Below, one piece after another: positions 1 to 7,984 of a DNA stretch of 42,534 bases. A model generated the notes under the pieces. The model was not told the origin of the DNA. It saw nothing but the letters and a program-made list of their open reading frames with translations, and ran no database searches. A program made the translations under genes and the position numbers. The first letter of the stretch is position 1. Each line of letters begins with the position of its first letter. Source of the DNA: Chryseosolibacter sp964438975 (GTDB lineage: Bacteria; Bacteroidota; Bacteroidia; Cytophagales; Cyclobacteriaceae); contig CAYTMU010000035.1 in the NCBI GenBank assembly GCA_964438975.1, positions 1-42,534 on the forward strand. Reading direction: 5' to 3'.

Positions 1-498
1 CGAGTAGCTGTCGCTATCCCCAAAATCCGCCAGGATCCCCAGCATCTTCACCTCCGGATTTTCAGACCTCAAAAACAGCTTATAACTAGCCTGTGAAATT
101 GATACGAGCCTATAACGAAACCTCAGTAAGTCCGTGTCCAGACTTACTGACATACCCGGCTTCCTGTCGCCCAGGAAGATGACATACTGCTTCACCGGGA
201 TCTGATACCTGCGCACCAGCATGACGAAATACTCCGCCATACGATAGACCATCTTGTCCTCATCCTGCACCTGGAACTCAACATGCAGCACATATACATT
301 ACCATCAGCATCAGTTACTCTTCTGAGCGCATCTGGTTTCCGTTCCTTGGTGTGCTGGATATCATCCGGCAACTCTTCACTGTCGACGATCTCAAGTCCG
401 AGGATCTCCCGGATGATCACAGGTAGCGTGGCATCGAGGGCCACGGAGCTCCCACGGAGAGGGATTAAGGGTGAGGTAATAAGTCGGATCGAACCCAT
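1..498 (-). CDS. Rpn/PD-(D/E)XK-like nuclease family protein, partial, N-terminus doubtful
   Basis: The reading frame is open from an ATG at 498 to the window edge, so the C-terminus is missing. From the GTG at 444 onward it resembles the Rpn-type (recombination-promoting nuclease/transposase_31-like) proteins common in Bacteroidota: a 'LPVIIREILGLEI' segment, 'HTKERKPDAL', then 'VLHVEFQVQDE' (Glu-Phe-Gln, the E-x-Q half of a PD-(D/E)XK core) and 'MVYRMAEYFVMLVRRY'. The first 18 codons (498-445) do not look like the family's usual N-terminus and read through low-complexity intergenic-looking DNA. The 5' end may therefore have been lost or replaced, making this a decaying gene, or the true start may be the GTG at 444. 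It lies 49 bp downstream of the S24 repressor on the same strand. Family assignment is by recollection of the motif pattern. The nuclease function is inferred. Confidence 0.55.
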   Translation of the reverse strand, partial: MGSIRLITSPLIPLRGSSVALDATLPVIIREILGLEIVDSEELPDDIQHTKERKPDALRRVTDADGNVYVLHVEFQVQDEDKMVYRMAEYFVMLVRRYQIPVKQYVIFLGDRKPGMSVSLDTDLLRFRYRLVSISQASYKLFLRSENPEVKMLGILADFGDSDSYS

Positions 499-547
499 CC
501 ATCCGATCGTTCGTGACCATCCGTGAAGTCCGTGGCAAAGGAAAAGA

Positions 548-1318
548 CTAACGTGGACCTTTCTGCAACTTTACCACCTGTAGCGCAAGCTGCTCAACAA
601 GCGGAGCAGGAGCCGTGCTCTCACCATCGGGAAACTGGTTGGAGAAGAACGCCTTTGCCGTCCAGATCTCCAGGATATCGGCGAGGTCGATTCCGTAGGG
701 CTCATACATCCGGTTGTCAGATACCAAGAGCAATCTGCTCTCCTGATCTGCAAAATTAAAAACGCGCTTGAATACAATGCCGTCATTGCGCGTAACGAGG
801 ATATACAACTTTCCATTGCGGATCGCGGCAATGTCTTCCGCATATTCCGCAAAGATGATGCTACCCGGCTGCACCGGCAACATCGAATCACCCTGTATCT
901 CAAATGCGCGGTACGTCCGGTTGCGCGGCAACACCGGCATACTGATCTTGGGAAGGTCCCTGACGAACTCCGGATCCTGAAATCCCGACAAGTATCCCGC
1001 GGATGCCTTTTGCGTAACGAGTTCAACATTCTCACGATCATGACTGTCTACGGTGATCGCGAGGACCTCCCGCTTTTGCTTGCCCGAAACACGCCAGGAT
1101 TTTTCCGCCACTGTGCTCAGATCGGCATTGATCAGATTGTCGAGACTCACCTTGAAAAGACGCGCTACATCCGAAAGCACATTGAGCGGCGGAGTCGCAC
1201 GTCCCTCCTCATAGGCTCCGAGGGTGGATTGCTTGATCTCCAGGCGCTCTGCAAATTCCCGTTGAGTATTCCCCTCACGGCTTCGCAGGAATCTTAAATT
1301 CCGGTTTACTTTCTCCAT
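548..1318 (-). CDS. HTH-XRE repressor with LexA/CI-like S24 autoprotease domain
   Basis: A 256-residue protein. Residues about 5-62 form an XRE helix-turn-helix ('TQREFAERLEIKQSTLGAYE'). Residues about 100-225 form an S24/LexA-like self-cleaving domain. Visible catalytic features are an Ala107-Gly108 cleavage site in 'KASAGYLSG', the nucleophile Ser145 in 'GDSMLPVQPG' and the general-base Lys184 in 'IVFKRV'. Such proteins repress SOS-type genes until RecA-stimulated self-cleavage. The C-terminal 30 residues are a Pro/Gln-rich tail outside the family core. It is divergent from dinB, with 188 bp between the two start codons and dyad sequences in that space, so it probably represses both itself and the polymerase operon. 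It is not canonical LexA, which has a winged-helix N-terminus. Whether it responds to DNA damage directly is inferred. Confidence 0.9.
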   Translation of the reverse strand: MEKVNRNLRFLRSREGNTQREFAERLEIKQSTLGAYEEGRATPPLNVLSDVARLFKVSLDNLINADLSTVAEKSWRVSGKQKREVLAITVDSHDRENVELVTQKASAGYLSGFQDPEFVRDLPKISMPVLPRNRTYRAFEIQGDSMLPVQPGSIIFAEYAEDIAAIRNGKLYILVTRNDGIVFKRVFNFADQESRLLLVSDNRMYEPYGIDLADILEIWTAKAFFSNQFPDGESTAPAPLVEQLALQVVKLQKGPR

Positions 1319-1415
1319 AGTGAATATCTTTTACCAGCAACGTATTGCGGGATTGGCGGGAAATGCACGCCGCTGACATTATCTGACGCAACGCTCGCAC
1401 TTCCCGCTTCACACG

Positions 1416-1447
1416 CAAAATTATGCTATGGCAAATAGCTGATACAA
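1416..1447 (-). promoter_or_regulatory. Candidate promoter of the S24 repressor gene
   Basis: Read on the minus strand there is a -7 box TAATTTTG (plus 1416-1423), an exact TAnnTTTG match. A -33 TTG lies 21 bp upstream (plus 1445-1447). This is the Bacteroidota sigma-ABfr pattern. It implies a 5' leader of about 90 nt. The -33 element directly abuts the first CTAA-N5-TTAG dyad at 1450, which fits autorepression. Confidence 0.5.
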
Positions 1448-1449
1448 AC

Positions 1450-1496
1450 CTAAAGTTTTTAGTTCTTATTTGCAAATAATACTAATATTTTTAGTT
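1450..1496. promoter_or_regulatory. Candidate triple operator between the S24 repressor and dinB
   Basis: Two 15-bp direct repeats, CTAAAGTTTTTAGTT (1450-1464) and CTAATATTTTTAGTT (1482-1496), start 32 bp apart, about three helical turns. Each begins with a CTAA-N5-TTAG dyad. Between them lies a perfect 14-bp palindrome TTATTTGCAAATAA (1466-1479), whose centre (1472.5) is almost exactly midway between the dyad centres (1456 and 1488). The arrangement fits cooperative binding of a dimeric repressor such as the adjacent S24 protein. That assignment is inference. The region is AT-rich and chance dyads are possible. Confidence 0.5.
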
Positions 1497-1506
1497 ATTT
1501 CGTGTC

Positions 1507-2724
1507 ATGGAGCGGAACATCATACACCTGGATCTAGACGCTTTTTTTGTGGCGGTAGAATGCAAGAAGAACCCAAAACTTCGCGGGCGCCCCCTGATCA
1601 TCGGCGGCAGCAGCAAACGCGGGGTGGTTGCCGCATGCAGTTATGAAACGCGACAGTTCGGCGTCCACTCGGCAATGCCAATGTATCTCGCTCTTCAACT
1701 GTGTCCGGAAGCAAAAGTGATATCCGGCGATATAGAGGGGTACAGTCACGCTTCCCAAGAGGTGACGGAAGTGATCGCCGAAAGCGCTCCGGCATTTGAG
1801 AAGTCCTCGATCGATGAGTTCTATATAGATGCAACCGGCATGGACCGCTATTTCGGCGCCTTCAAATGGGCGAAGGAACTGCGCGGGCGTATCATTCGCG
1901 AGACGGGACTTCCCATATCGCTGGCGCTGGCGGCGAACAAGCTGGTTTCAAAGGTTGCAACTGCCGAGTTCAAGCCTAATGCAGAGGCACAGATCACCCC
2001 GGGAACCGAACGTGAATTCCTCGCTCCGCTGAGTGTGGAAAAGATCCCGATGATCGGCAAGCAAACAGCGTCATTTCTTCACGACATGGGTGTGCGTACA
2101 GTGCAGACGTTGCGCGAGATGCCGGTGCAGTTTCTCGTCAGCGCACTCGGCAAGAACGGTCTTTCGCTGTGGAAGAAGGCGCACGGGGAGGACCCGTCGC
2201 CGGTCGTGCGTTACAGCGAGCAAAAGTCGATCTCGACGGAGTGCACATTCGACACGGATACCATCGATGTCACCCGCATACGATCGATCCTTATCGCCAT
2301 GGTTGAGAAGATCGCATTTAATCTGCGCGAACAACACAAACTGACGTCCTGTATTACAGTCAAGATACGCTACGCCAACTTCGACACAGAGACCAGGCAG
2401 ATACATATCCCATATACAGCGTCAGACGAAACCATCCTGCGCACAGCCCTTGATCTTTTCAACAAACTCTATAACCGCCGAATGCTGATCCGGCTGGTCG
2501 GCGTGCGGCTAAGCGGACTCGTTCACGGGAACAGCCAGATCAGCCTCTTCGACGATACGGCGGAAAATATAAACCTGTACCAGTCCATCGATCACATCAA
2601 GCACAGATTCGGCGTCGACAAGCTGATGCGCGCAAACACCATAGAAGTGAACAAGCGCGTGAGAATGGAGCTGAACATGTTCAGGCCAAAACCAACCTTC
2701 GCAATGAAACCGGAAACGATATGA
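1507..2724 (+). CDS. dinB: Y-family DNA polymerase IV (translesion polymerase)
   Basis: A 405-residue Y-family polymerase that inserts nucleotides opposite damaged bases. The metal-binding motifs are intact: 'HLDLDAFFVAVE' (Asp9 and Asp11 region) and 'SSIDEFYID' with Asp103-Glu104. A helix-hairpin-helix thumb follows ('IPMIGKQTASFLHDMG', about 180-195) and then a little-finger domain (about 240-345). A clamp-binding pentapeptide QISLF sits at 344-348, so recruitment to the beta clamp is expected. A basic tail of about 55 residues follows. The ATG at 1507 starts right at the conserved N-terminus. The stop overlaps the ATG of the next gene by ATGA, showing translational coupling. The order S24 repressor / dinB / 2H protein / dnaE parallels imuA-imuB-dnaE2 mutasome operons but with a different middle member. 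Confidence 0.95.
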   Translation: MERNIIHLDLDAFFVAVECKKNPKLRGRPLIIGGSSKRGVVAACSYETRQFGVHSAMPMYLALQLCPEAKVISGDIEGYSHASQEVTEVIAESAPAFEKSSIDEFYIDATGMDRYFGAFKWAKELRGRIIRETGLPISLALAANKLVSKVATAEFKPNAEAQITPGTEREFLAPLSVEKIPMIGKQTASFLHDMGVRTVQTLREMPVQFLVSALGKNGLSLWKKAHGEDPSPVVRYSEQKSISTECTFDTDTIDVTRIRSILIAMVEKIAFNLREQHKLTSCITVKIRYANFDTETRQIHIPYTASDETILRTALDLFNKLYNRRMLIRLVGVRLSGLVHGNSQISLFDDTAENINLYQSIDHIKHRFGVDKLMRANTIEVNKRVRMELNMFRPKPTFAMKPETI

Positions 2725-3299
2725 AAATACATGCAGAACAAACCGCCACCGCGTTCCTACAAGGAGCCAGGGAACTCTCCTTTATCATCTCCCCTCCCCG
2801 TCACATCCTCAGCGATGTTTCGGTACTCAAGGACGACGTGCATTACCTGATCGGACGGGAGACGGAGGACCGGTACGCAAAAGGAAATATCGCGCTGTTC
2901 CGGTACAGCGATACCGAAGAACGCATGAGCCACTTGATCCGTTTCGTCGAGGCGCGCGCTCGGGAGTTGGATCCCTTCAACATCTTTCTAAAGGATTTCG
3001 GCGTCCTGTACAACGGTTCGTTTCGAACTATTTACCTGGATATCGTTAACAAAGCCCCCGTACAGGAGATTTTTGAAAAGATCGTTAAGGAAGATCCCGG
3101 CTACATTCCACACATTTCAATTGCGCGCAACCTTACTGTCAATGACTTCCTGCGGTGCTGGCCTTATCTCAAAGGACTGCGGTATAGCAATCAGCACTTC
3201 TTGTGCGACCGGATCAGCGTATTAGTGAGGAGGGACCGGAAGTGGCATCATTACAAGGATATCGGATTCGGCCGGATACGGGAACTCAGACGCGTTTAA
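2721..3299 (+). CDS. 2H phosphoesterase superfamily (2'-5' RNA ligase/LigT-like) protein in the polymerase operon
   Basis: A 192-residue soluble protein without a signal peptide. The sequence 'GYIPHISIAR' carries an H-x-S motif (His131, Ser133), and the layout fits the 2'-5' RNA ligase/LigT fold. The place where the first H-x-[ST] would be expected reads 'KGNIALF' (Asn56, Ala58), so one of the two catalytic motifs appears degenerate. Members with two histidines hydrolyse or form 2'-5' or cyclic phosphodiesters. With one motif this protein may be a binding or structural version. It overlaps dinB by 4 bp and ends 13 bp before dnaE, so it is co-expressed with both polymerases. That position suggests a role in translesion synthesis, perhaps in place of ImuA, but nothing in the sequence proves it. 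Confidence 0.75.
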   Translation: MKIHAEQTATAFLQGARELSFIISPPRHILSDVSVLKDDVHYLIGRETEDRYAKGNIALFRYSDTEERMSHLIRFVEARARELDPFNIFLKDFGVLYNGSFRTIYLDIVNKAPVQEIFEKIVKEDPGYIPHISIARNLTVNDFLRCWPYLKGLRYSNQHFLCDRISVLVRRDRKWHHYKDIGFGRIRELRRV

Positions 3300-3312
3300 C
3301 AGATCAAAGAGC

Positions 3313-6300
3313 ATGTATCTCAACTGCCATACTGCGTTCAGCTTCCGGTACGGAACGCTCACAGTCCAGCAGCTCTTCGACGAAGCGCGTCGCTGTGGCG
3401 TGCGCAAGCTGATACTCACGGAGATAAATAACACCGCCTCTTACGTCGAGTTGTTGCGTCTGTGCGCAAAAAACAAGTGCGTCGATGGCTTTGTCAGCCA
3501 GTATGGTGACGAGGGCTACGACCTCGAGATCGCCGTCGGGGTTGAGATCCGGCAAAATAACGAACTACTATACGTGTTGCTCGCCGAAAACAACAGCGGA
3601 TTCGAGGCTATCAACCGATTCCTGTCGTTTCATCGCCGCGAACAACGCGTATTTCCCCGACGCGCGCCTGAGTTCAGCGATGTCTTCGTCATCTATGGGT
3701 ACCCGACCATGGACGACGCTCTTCTTCGTTCCTGCGAGGTCATCGGTGTCTCCCAACACCAACTCAATCACTTTGCCGTGCATGCTTCCCGCCACAGCGA
3801 TCCGGGGAAGTATGTCATTCTCCAGCCTGTAACATTCAGCTCGCGGGCAGACTTCAATATCCACCGCCTGATGCGTGCCATTGATCTCAACACCTTGCTG
3901 AGCAAACTGCCAGCGCATCAGCAAGCCCGTCCCGACGAAATCATGACACGGGAAGACGTCCTTGAACAAGCCTTCGCCAACTTTCCCTCGCTGATCGAGA
4001 CCACCAGGTCACTACTGCGTCGATGCCGGCTCGACGTCGACATGACGGTGGACAAGAACAAGAAGCAACCAGAGGAAGACTGGCATTCACTCGTGGAGAA
4101 GGCATGGGTGGGTTTCCGAACCCGGTACGACGAAACACGTGCTGACCTACGCGAGCGTTTTGAGCGGGAACTGCGAATTATCCGCACTAAAAATTTCTGC
4201 AACTATTATGTCATCGCGCACGACCTCATCCAGTATGCTAACCGTATGGGATTTCCCTACGTCGGCCGCGGCAGCGGCGCGAACAGCGTCGTCGCATACT
4301 GTCTCGGGATTACCAATGTAGACCCTATCGATCTCGACTTGTACTTCGAACGATTTCTCAACGAAGAGCGCACCTCTCCACCCGATTTTGATATCGACTT
4401 CTCCTGGGATCATCGCGATGCTATCTATGACTATCTCTTCACCCGCTACGGCCGCGAACACGTCTGTCTCCTGGGGACTCACGTGACGTATCAGCGCCGG
4501 TCCATCCTCCGCGAACTGGGAAAGGTATTTGGCCTGCCGCGGGAGGAGATCAACGACCTTGTCGAGGACCCGTCGGCGCACCGCGACCGGGATCAGATCA
4601 CACGATTGATATTCCGGTATGCCGATCGTTTCAAAGACCTTCCCTCGAGTTTGTCGATCCACGCGGGCGGTGTGCTGATCACCGATAAGCCGATCCATAC
4701 GTACACCGCTACCGACACGTCCGCAAAAGGATACGCCGTTGCGCATCTCGACATGCACGCTGCGGAAGACCTGGGTATCTTCAAGTTCGACATCCTGAGC
4801 CAGCGTGGACTCGGCCACATCCGTGAGACCGTCGGGCACGTCAGGAAGAACCGGGGTGTTGAAGTGGACATCGATCGATTCGGGGATTTCAAACGGGATG
4901 AAAAGATCAAGGCGCTGATGCGCAGCGGCAAGACGATGGGTTGCTTCTACGTGGAGTCTCCCGCCATGCGCATGCTGCTCGGCAAGCTCCGGTGCGACGA
5001 CTACCTGACCCTGGTGGCGGCGAGCTCGATCATCCGTCCCGGAGTTGCAAGCTCGGGGATGATGCGTGCCTACATCGAACGATTTCACGCGGCGCGCAAC
5101 GGAGAGCCGTACAAACCGATCCATCCGGTGATCGGCGATCTGCTAAAGGAAACATTCGGTGTGATGGTCTATCAGGAGGATGTCATCAAGGTGGTCCATC
5201 ACTTTGCCGGACTCACGTTGGCGGAGGCGGACGTACTCCGTCGAGGTATGTCGGGAAAATATCGGTCGCGCGAAGAGTTCAGGCGCGTCAAGGAACGGTT
5301 TTTCGAACAGTGTCAGAAACGAGGATACGAAGCCCAGGTTGCTGAACGTGTCTGGTTCGAGATCGAGAGCTTCGCGGGCTTTTCTTTCGCCAAGGGTCAC
5401 TCCGCCAGTTATGCGGTGGAGAGTTATCAAAGTCTCTTTCTCAAAGCGCATTACCCGCTTGAGTTTATGGTCAGTGTGATCAACAACTTCGGTGGTTACT
5501 ACAAAACTGAATTCTATTTCCACGAAGTCCGCATGAATCGCGGAAAGATCGACGCACCGTGTGTCAACAACAGCGGGTACCTCACATCGATCAAAGAAGA
5601 ACGGATCTACGTCGGATTCGTACACCTCAAGAGCCTGGAAGAGAAGGTCGCACACGCGATTGTCGCGGAGCGGCTTGCCAATGGCCCCTTCCGCAGTTTC
5701 GAAGATTTCCTCCATCGCGTCGACGCCGGTCTCGAGCAGCTGCGCATCCTTATCCGTATCGGCGCTTTTAGATTCACCGGAAAAGACAAACAGCGCCTGT
5801 TGTGGGAGGCGATGTTGAATGTCCGTGGGCGAAAGCATATGCGTGTGGGTCACGGCTTGTTTGATACGCCCGCCGCGGAGTATGCTCTTCCGTCGCTGAC
5901 CAGGCACCCTGTTGAAGATGCATTTGACGAGATCGAGCTTCTCGGTTTCAGTCTCACCGACCCGTTTCAGCTCGTGGCAAGTCCTACGCGCGGCGATACC
6001 GTCGCGACCGACCTCTCCCAAAAAATTGGACATACAGTACACATGCTTGGCTACGTTGTGGTCACCAAAGACAGCACTACGAGGACAAAACACCCCATGC
6101 AATTCGGCACCTTTCTCGACTTCAAAGGGAACGTGTTTGATACCGTACACTTCCCGGACATCGTCCGTCGTTATCCTTTCCGCGGACGTGGTTTCTATGA
6201 CATCCACGGAAAAGTAACTGAGAGTTTCGGGGTACCCGTTGTCGAGATCACACAAATGCAGCGTTGCCCGATTATCAATAAACGCGCCGAACAGATCATG

Positions 6301-6336
6301 ATCGAAAGCCGGAATACGTCGGTACCGGCGGGCTGA
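3313..6336 (+). CDS. dnaE: DNA polymerase III alpha subunit, short DnaE2/ImuC-like type
   Basis: A 1007-residue C-family polymerase, shorter than replicative DnaE (about 1160 or more) and close to DnaE2/ImuC length. An N-terminal PHP domain (about 1-270) starts 'MYLNCHTAFS'. The usual HxH metal motif reads N-C-H, and the usual Asp-His region reads 'LTEINN', so the PHP metal site looks eroded. The palm carries 'GRGSGANS' (318-325), 'PPDFDIDF' with catalytic Asp360 and Asp362, and a third likely acid, Asp493, in 'FKFDIL'. A helix-hairpin-helix region (about 770-800) and an OB fold (about 895-990) follow. No tau-binding extension is seen. It is last in the operon with dinB. A second alpha subunit co-operating with the Y-family polymerase in mutagenic repair is the best reading. 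A replicative role is unlikely but not excluded. Confidence 0.93.
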   Translation: MYLNCHTAFSFRYGTLTVQQLFDEARRCGVRKLILTEINNTASYVELLRLCAKNKCVDGFVSQYGDEGYDLEIAVGVEIRQNNELLYVLLAENNSGFEAINRFLSFHRREQRVFPRRAPEFSDVFVIYGYPTMDDALLRSCEVIGVSQHQLNHFAVHASRHSDPGKYVILQPVTFSSRADFNIHRLMRAIDLNTLLSKLPAHQQARPDEIMTREDVLEQAFANFPSLIETTRSLLRRCRLDVDMTVDKNKKQPEEDWHSLVEKAWVGFRTRYDETRADLRERFERELRIIRTKNFCNYYVIAHDLIQYANRMGFPYVGRGSGANSVVAYCLGITNVDPIDLDLYFERFLNEERTSPPDFDIDFSWDHRDAIYDYLFTRYGREHVCLLGTHVTYQRRSILRELGKVFGLPREEINDLVEDPSAHRDRDQITRLIFRYADRFKDLPSSLSIHAGGVLITDKPIHTYTATDTSAKGYAVAHLDMHAAEDLGIFKFDILSQRGLGHIRETVGHVRKNRGVEVDIDRFGDFKRDEKIKALMRSGKTMGCFYVESPAMRMLLGKLRCDDYLTLVAASSIIRPGVASSGMMRAYIERFHAARNGEPYKPIHPVIGDLLKETFGVMVYQEDVIKVVHHFAGLTLAEADVLRRGMSGKYRSREEFRRVKERFFEQCQKRGYEAQVAERVWFEIESFAGFSFAKGHSASYAVESYQSLFLKAHYPLEFMVSVINNFGGYYKTEFYFHEVRMNRGKIDAPCVNNSGYLTSIKEERIYVGFVHLKSLEEKVAHAIVAERLANGPFRSFEDFLHRVDAGLEQLRILIRIGAFRFTGKDKQRLLWEAMLNVRGRKHMRVGHGLFDTPAAEYALPSLTRHPVEDAFDEIELLGFSLTDPFQLVASPTRGDTVATDLSQKIGHTVHMLGYVVVTKDSTTRTKHPMQFGTFLDFKGNVFDTVHFPDIVRRYPFRGRGFYDIHGKVTESFGVPVVEITQMQRCPIINKRAEQIMIESRNTSVPAG

Positions 6337-6344
6337 CGGCATGC

Positions 6345-6352
6345 TATTTTTG
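6345..6352 (+). promoter_or_regulatory. Possible -7 box for the DJ-1/PfpI gene
   Basis: TATTTTTG fits the Bacteroidota -7 consensus TAnnTTTG and lies 21 bp before the ATG at 6374. I see no TTG at the expected -33 position, so the call is weak. If real, transcription would start near 6359, making the upstream ATG at 6341 unusable and supporting the start at 6374 or 6383. Confidence 0.3.
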
Positions 6353-6373
6353 AGATCCCCGCTGAACCTTAAC

Positions 6374-6931
6374 ATGATTCATATGGCGAACCTCAAAGAT
6401 CTCAAAGTAGCTATTCTCACAGAGAATGGTTTTGAACAATCCGAACTGATTAGTCCAAAACAGGCAATGGAAGAAGCCGGTGTTAGCGTCCATATCGTGT
6501 CTCCTCAGAAAAACGAAGTGCGTGCCTGGGACGAGACCGACTGGGGCATCACTATCTCGGTGGACCGACCTCTTGATGAGGCCCGTCCGGAGGACTACGA
6601 TGGGCTGATGTTACCGGGTGGTGTGATGAATCCCGACAAACTACGCACAAACCAGAAGGCTGTCAATTTCATCAAGCACTTCCTCGAGAACTCAAAACCG
6701 CTCGCTGTTATCTGCCACGGACCTCAAACGATGATCGAAACCGGACTTCTCAGTGGAAGGAAGATGACATCTTATCCGGCGATCAAGACAGACCTTGTAA
6801 ATGCCGGTGTCAATTGGGTTGATGAAGAAGTGGTTGTCGACAACGGGCTCGTTAGCAGCAGGTCTCCTGAAGATCTCGACGCATTTAACAAGAAGCTGTT
6901 GGAAGAACTCGCAGAAGGCGTTCATGCCTGA
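6374..6931 (+). CDS. DJ-1/PfpI family (type 1 glutamine amidotransferase-like) protein
   Basis: About 185 residues, the usual PfpI size. The fold markers are 'KVAILTENGFEQSEL' at the N-terminus (a conserved Glu follows the first strand), 'YDGLMLPGG', and the nucleophile elbow 'AVICHGPQ' with Cys114. 'MTSYPAIKTDL' and 'VDNGLVSSRSPEDLDAF' are typical of the C-terminal half. Members act as glyoxalase III/deglycase or general stress proteins. The exact substrate cannot be read from the sequence. An in-frame ATG at 6341 would add an unrelated 11 residues, and another ATG at 6383 is also possible. The gene lies 37 bp after dnaE and is convergent with metF. It could be the last gene of the polymerase operon or have its own promoter. 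Confidence 0.9.
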   Translation: MIHMANLKDLKVAILTENGFEQSELISPKQAMEEAGVSVHIVSPQKNEVRAWDETDWGITISVDRPLDEARPEDYDGLMLPGGVMNPDKLRTNQKAVNFIKHFLENSKPLAVICHGPQTMIETGLLSGRKMTSYPAIKTDLVNAGVNWVDEEVVVDNGLVSSRSPEDLDAFNKKLLEELAEGVHA

Positions 6932-6977
6932 GTAACTCGTCCGACCAGCTGCCGTCTGATCACGGGTGCTGCCACTA

Positions 6978-7940
6978 TCAGAACAACTCCTTTGCGATCC
7001 GGTAGATCGGATCGGACTTGCCCATGGAATAGAAGTGCAGCGTAGGAACTCCGTGCTTGATCAGTTCTCTTGATTGCTTGATCGCCCACTGGATACCGAC
7101 CTCTTTCACAGCGGCATTGTCCTTGCATTTCTCCACTTCATCCGCAAGGTCTTCCGGAATGTCGATGTGGAAGGTGGTCGGAAGAATGCTCGCTTGCGCT
7201 TTGGTAGTGATCGGTTTCAGCCCCGGTATGATCGGTACGTGAATCCCGGCTTCTCTGCACTTGTCGACATAGGCGAAGTACTTTTGATTATCGAAGAACA
7301 TCTGCGTCACGACATATTGCGCGCCGAGGTCCACTTTTAGTTTGAGATACTTGAGATCGGTTTTCAGATTAGGCGCGGCAAAGTGCTTCTCGGGATAGCC
7401 CGCTACCCCGATGCAGAAGTCAGTCGGCGCCGAATTCTGAAGATCCTCATCGAGATACCTCCCCTGGTTCATATCCACGACCTGTTGCAACAGATCCGAA
7501 GCGTGTTTATGCCCGTCGGGTTCGGGAACGAACCTTCCCTCGTTCTTGATACCGTCCCCCTGTAGCACCAACACGTTGTTGATGCCGAGGAAGTGCAGAT
7601 CAATGAGTGCATTCTCCGTTTCCTCCCTGGTGAAGCCACCACAGATGATATGCGGAACCGTATCGACCTTATAGTGATTCTGTATGGCAGCACATATGCC
7701 AACCGTACCGGGTCTCTTCCGGATCGATCGCTTCTCCAGCAGACCGTTCTCCTTCTTCTTGTAGATGTATTCCTCGCGGTGGTATGTTACATCGATGAAG
7801 GGAGGCTTGAACTCCATCAGGGGATCCAGGTTTTTGAAAAGATTCTGGATGTTGTCGCCCTTTAACGGCGGAAGGATCTCAATTGTAAAAAGAGTTTTTC
7901 CGTTGGCGTTGTTGATATGGTCACAAACTTTCATATTCAT
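6978..7940 (-). CDS. metF: Methylenetetrahydrofolate reductase
   Basis: A 320-residue FAD-dependent TIM-barrel enzyme. It reduces 5,10-methylene-THF to 5-methyl-THF, the methyl donor for methionine synthase. Family signatures are 'TLFTIEILPP' (the catalytic Glu of the N-terminal strand), 'FIDVTYHREEY', 'PHIICGGFTREETENALIDL', 'NVLVLQGD', 'GVAGYPEKH', 'QMFFDNQKYF' and 'PIIPGLKPITT'. It is full length. The alternative ATG at 7934 (MKV) matches usual family starts equally well. It lies 44 bp downstream of the metH C-terminal gene on the same strand, so all three methionine genes are probably one transcript under the SAM riboswitch near 11800. Confidence 0.96.
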   Translation of the reverse strand: MNMKVCDHINNANGKTLFTIEILPPLKGDNIQNLFKNLDPLMEFKPPFIDVTYHREEYIYKKKENGLLEKRSIRKRPGTVGICAAIQNHYKVDTVPHIICGGFTREETENALIDLHFLGINNVLVLQGDGIKNEGRFVPEPDGHKHASDLLQQVVDMNQGRYLDEDLQNSAPTDFCIGVAGYPEKHFAAPNLKTDLKYLKLKVDLGAQYVVTQMFFDNQKYFAYVDKCREAGIHVPIIPGLKPITTKAQASILPTTFHIDIPEDLADEVEKCKDNAAVKEVGIQWAIKQSRELIKHGVPTLHFYSMGKSDPIYRIAKELF

Positions 7941-7984
7941 TTTCTTGCCACAGTCGTTGTGCTGTAATAGCCATGCATTAAATT

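Noticed and set aside
4147..6375. Long open frames on the minus strand opposite dnaE (325 and 410 codons)
   Set aside because: They lie antisense to a complete polymerase with intact motifs, show no family features and reflect codon bias at 55-60% GC.
6932..6977. Bidirectional terminator between the DJ-1 gene and metF
   Set aside because: No convincing stem with flanking A/T runs was found in the 46 bp.
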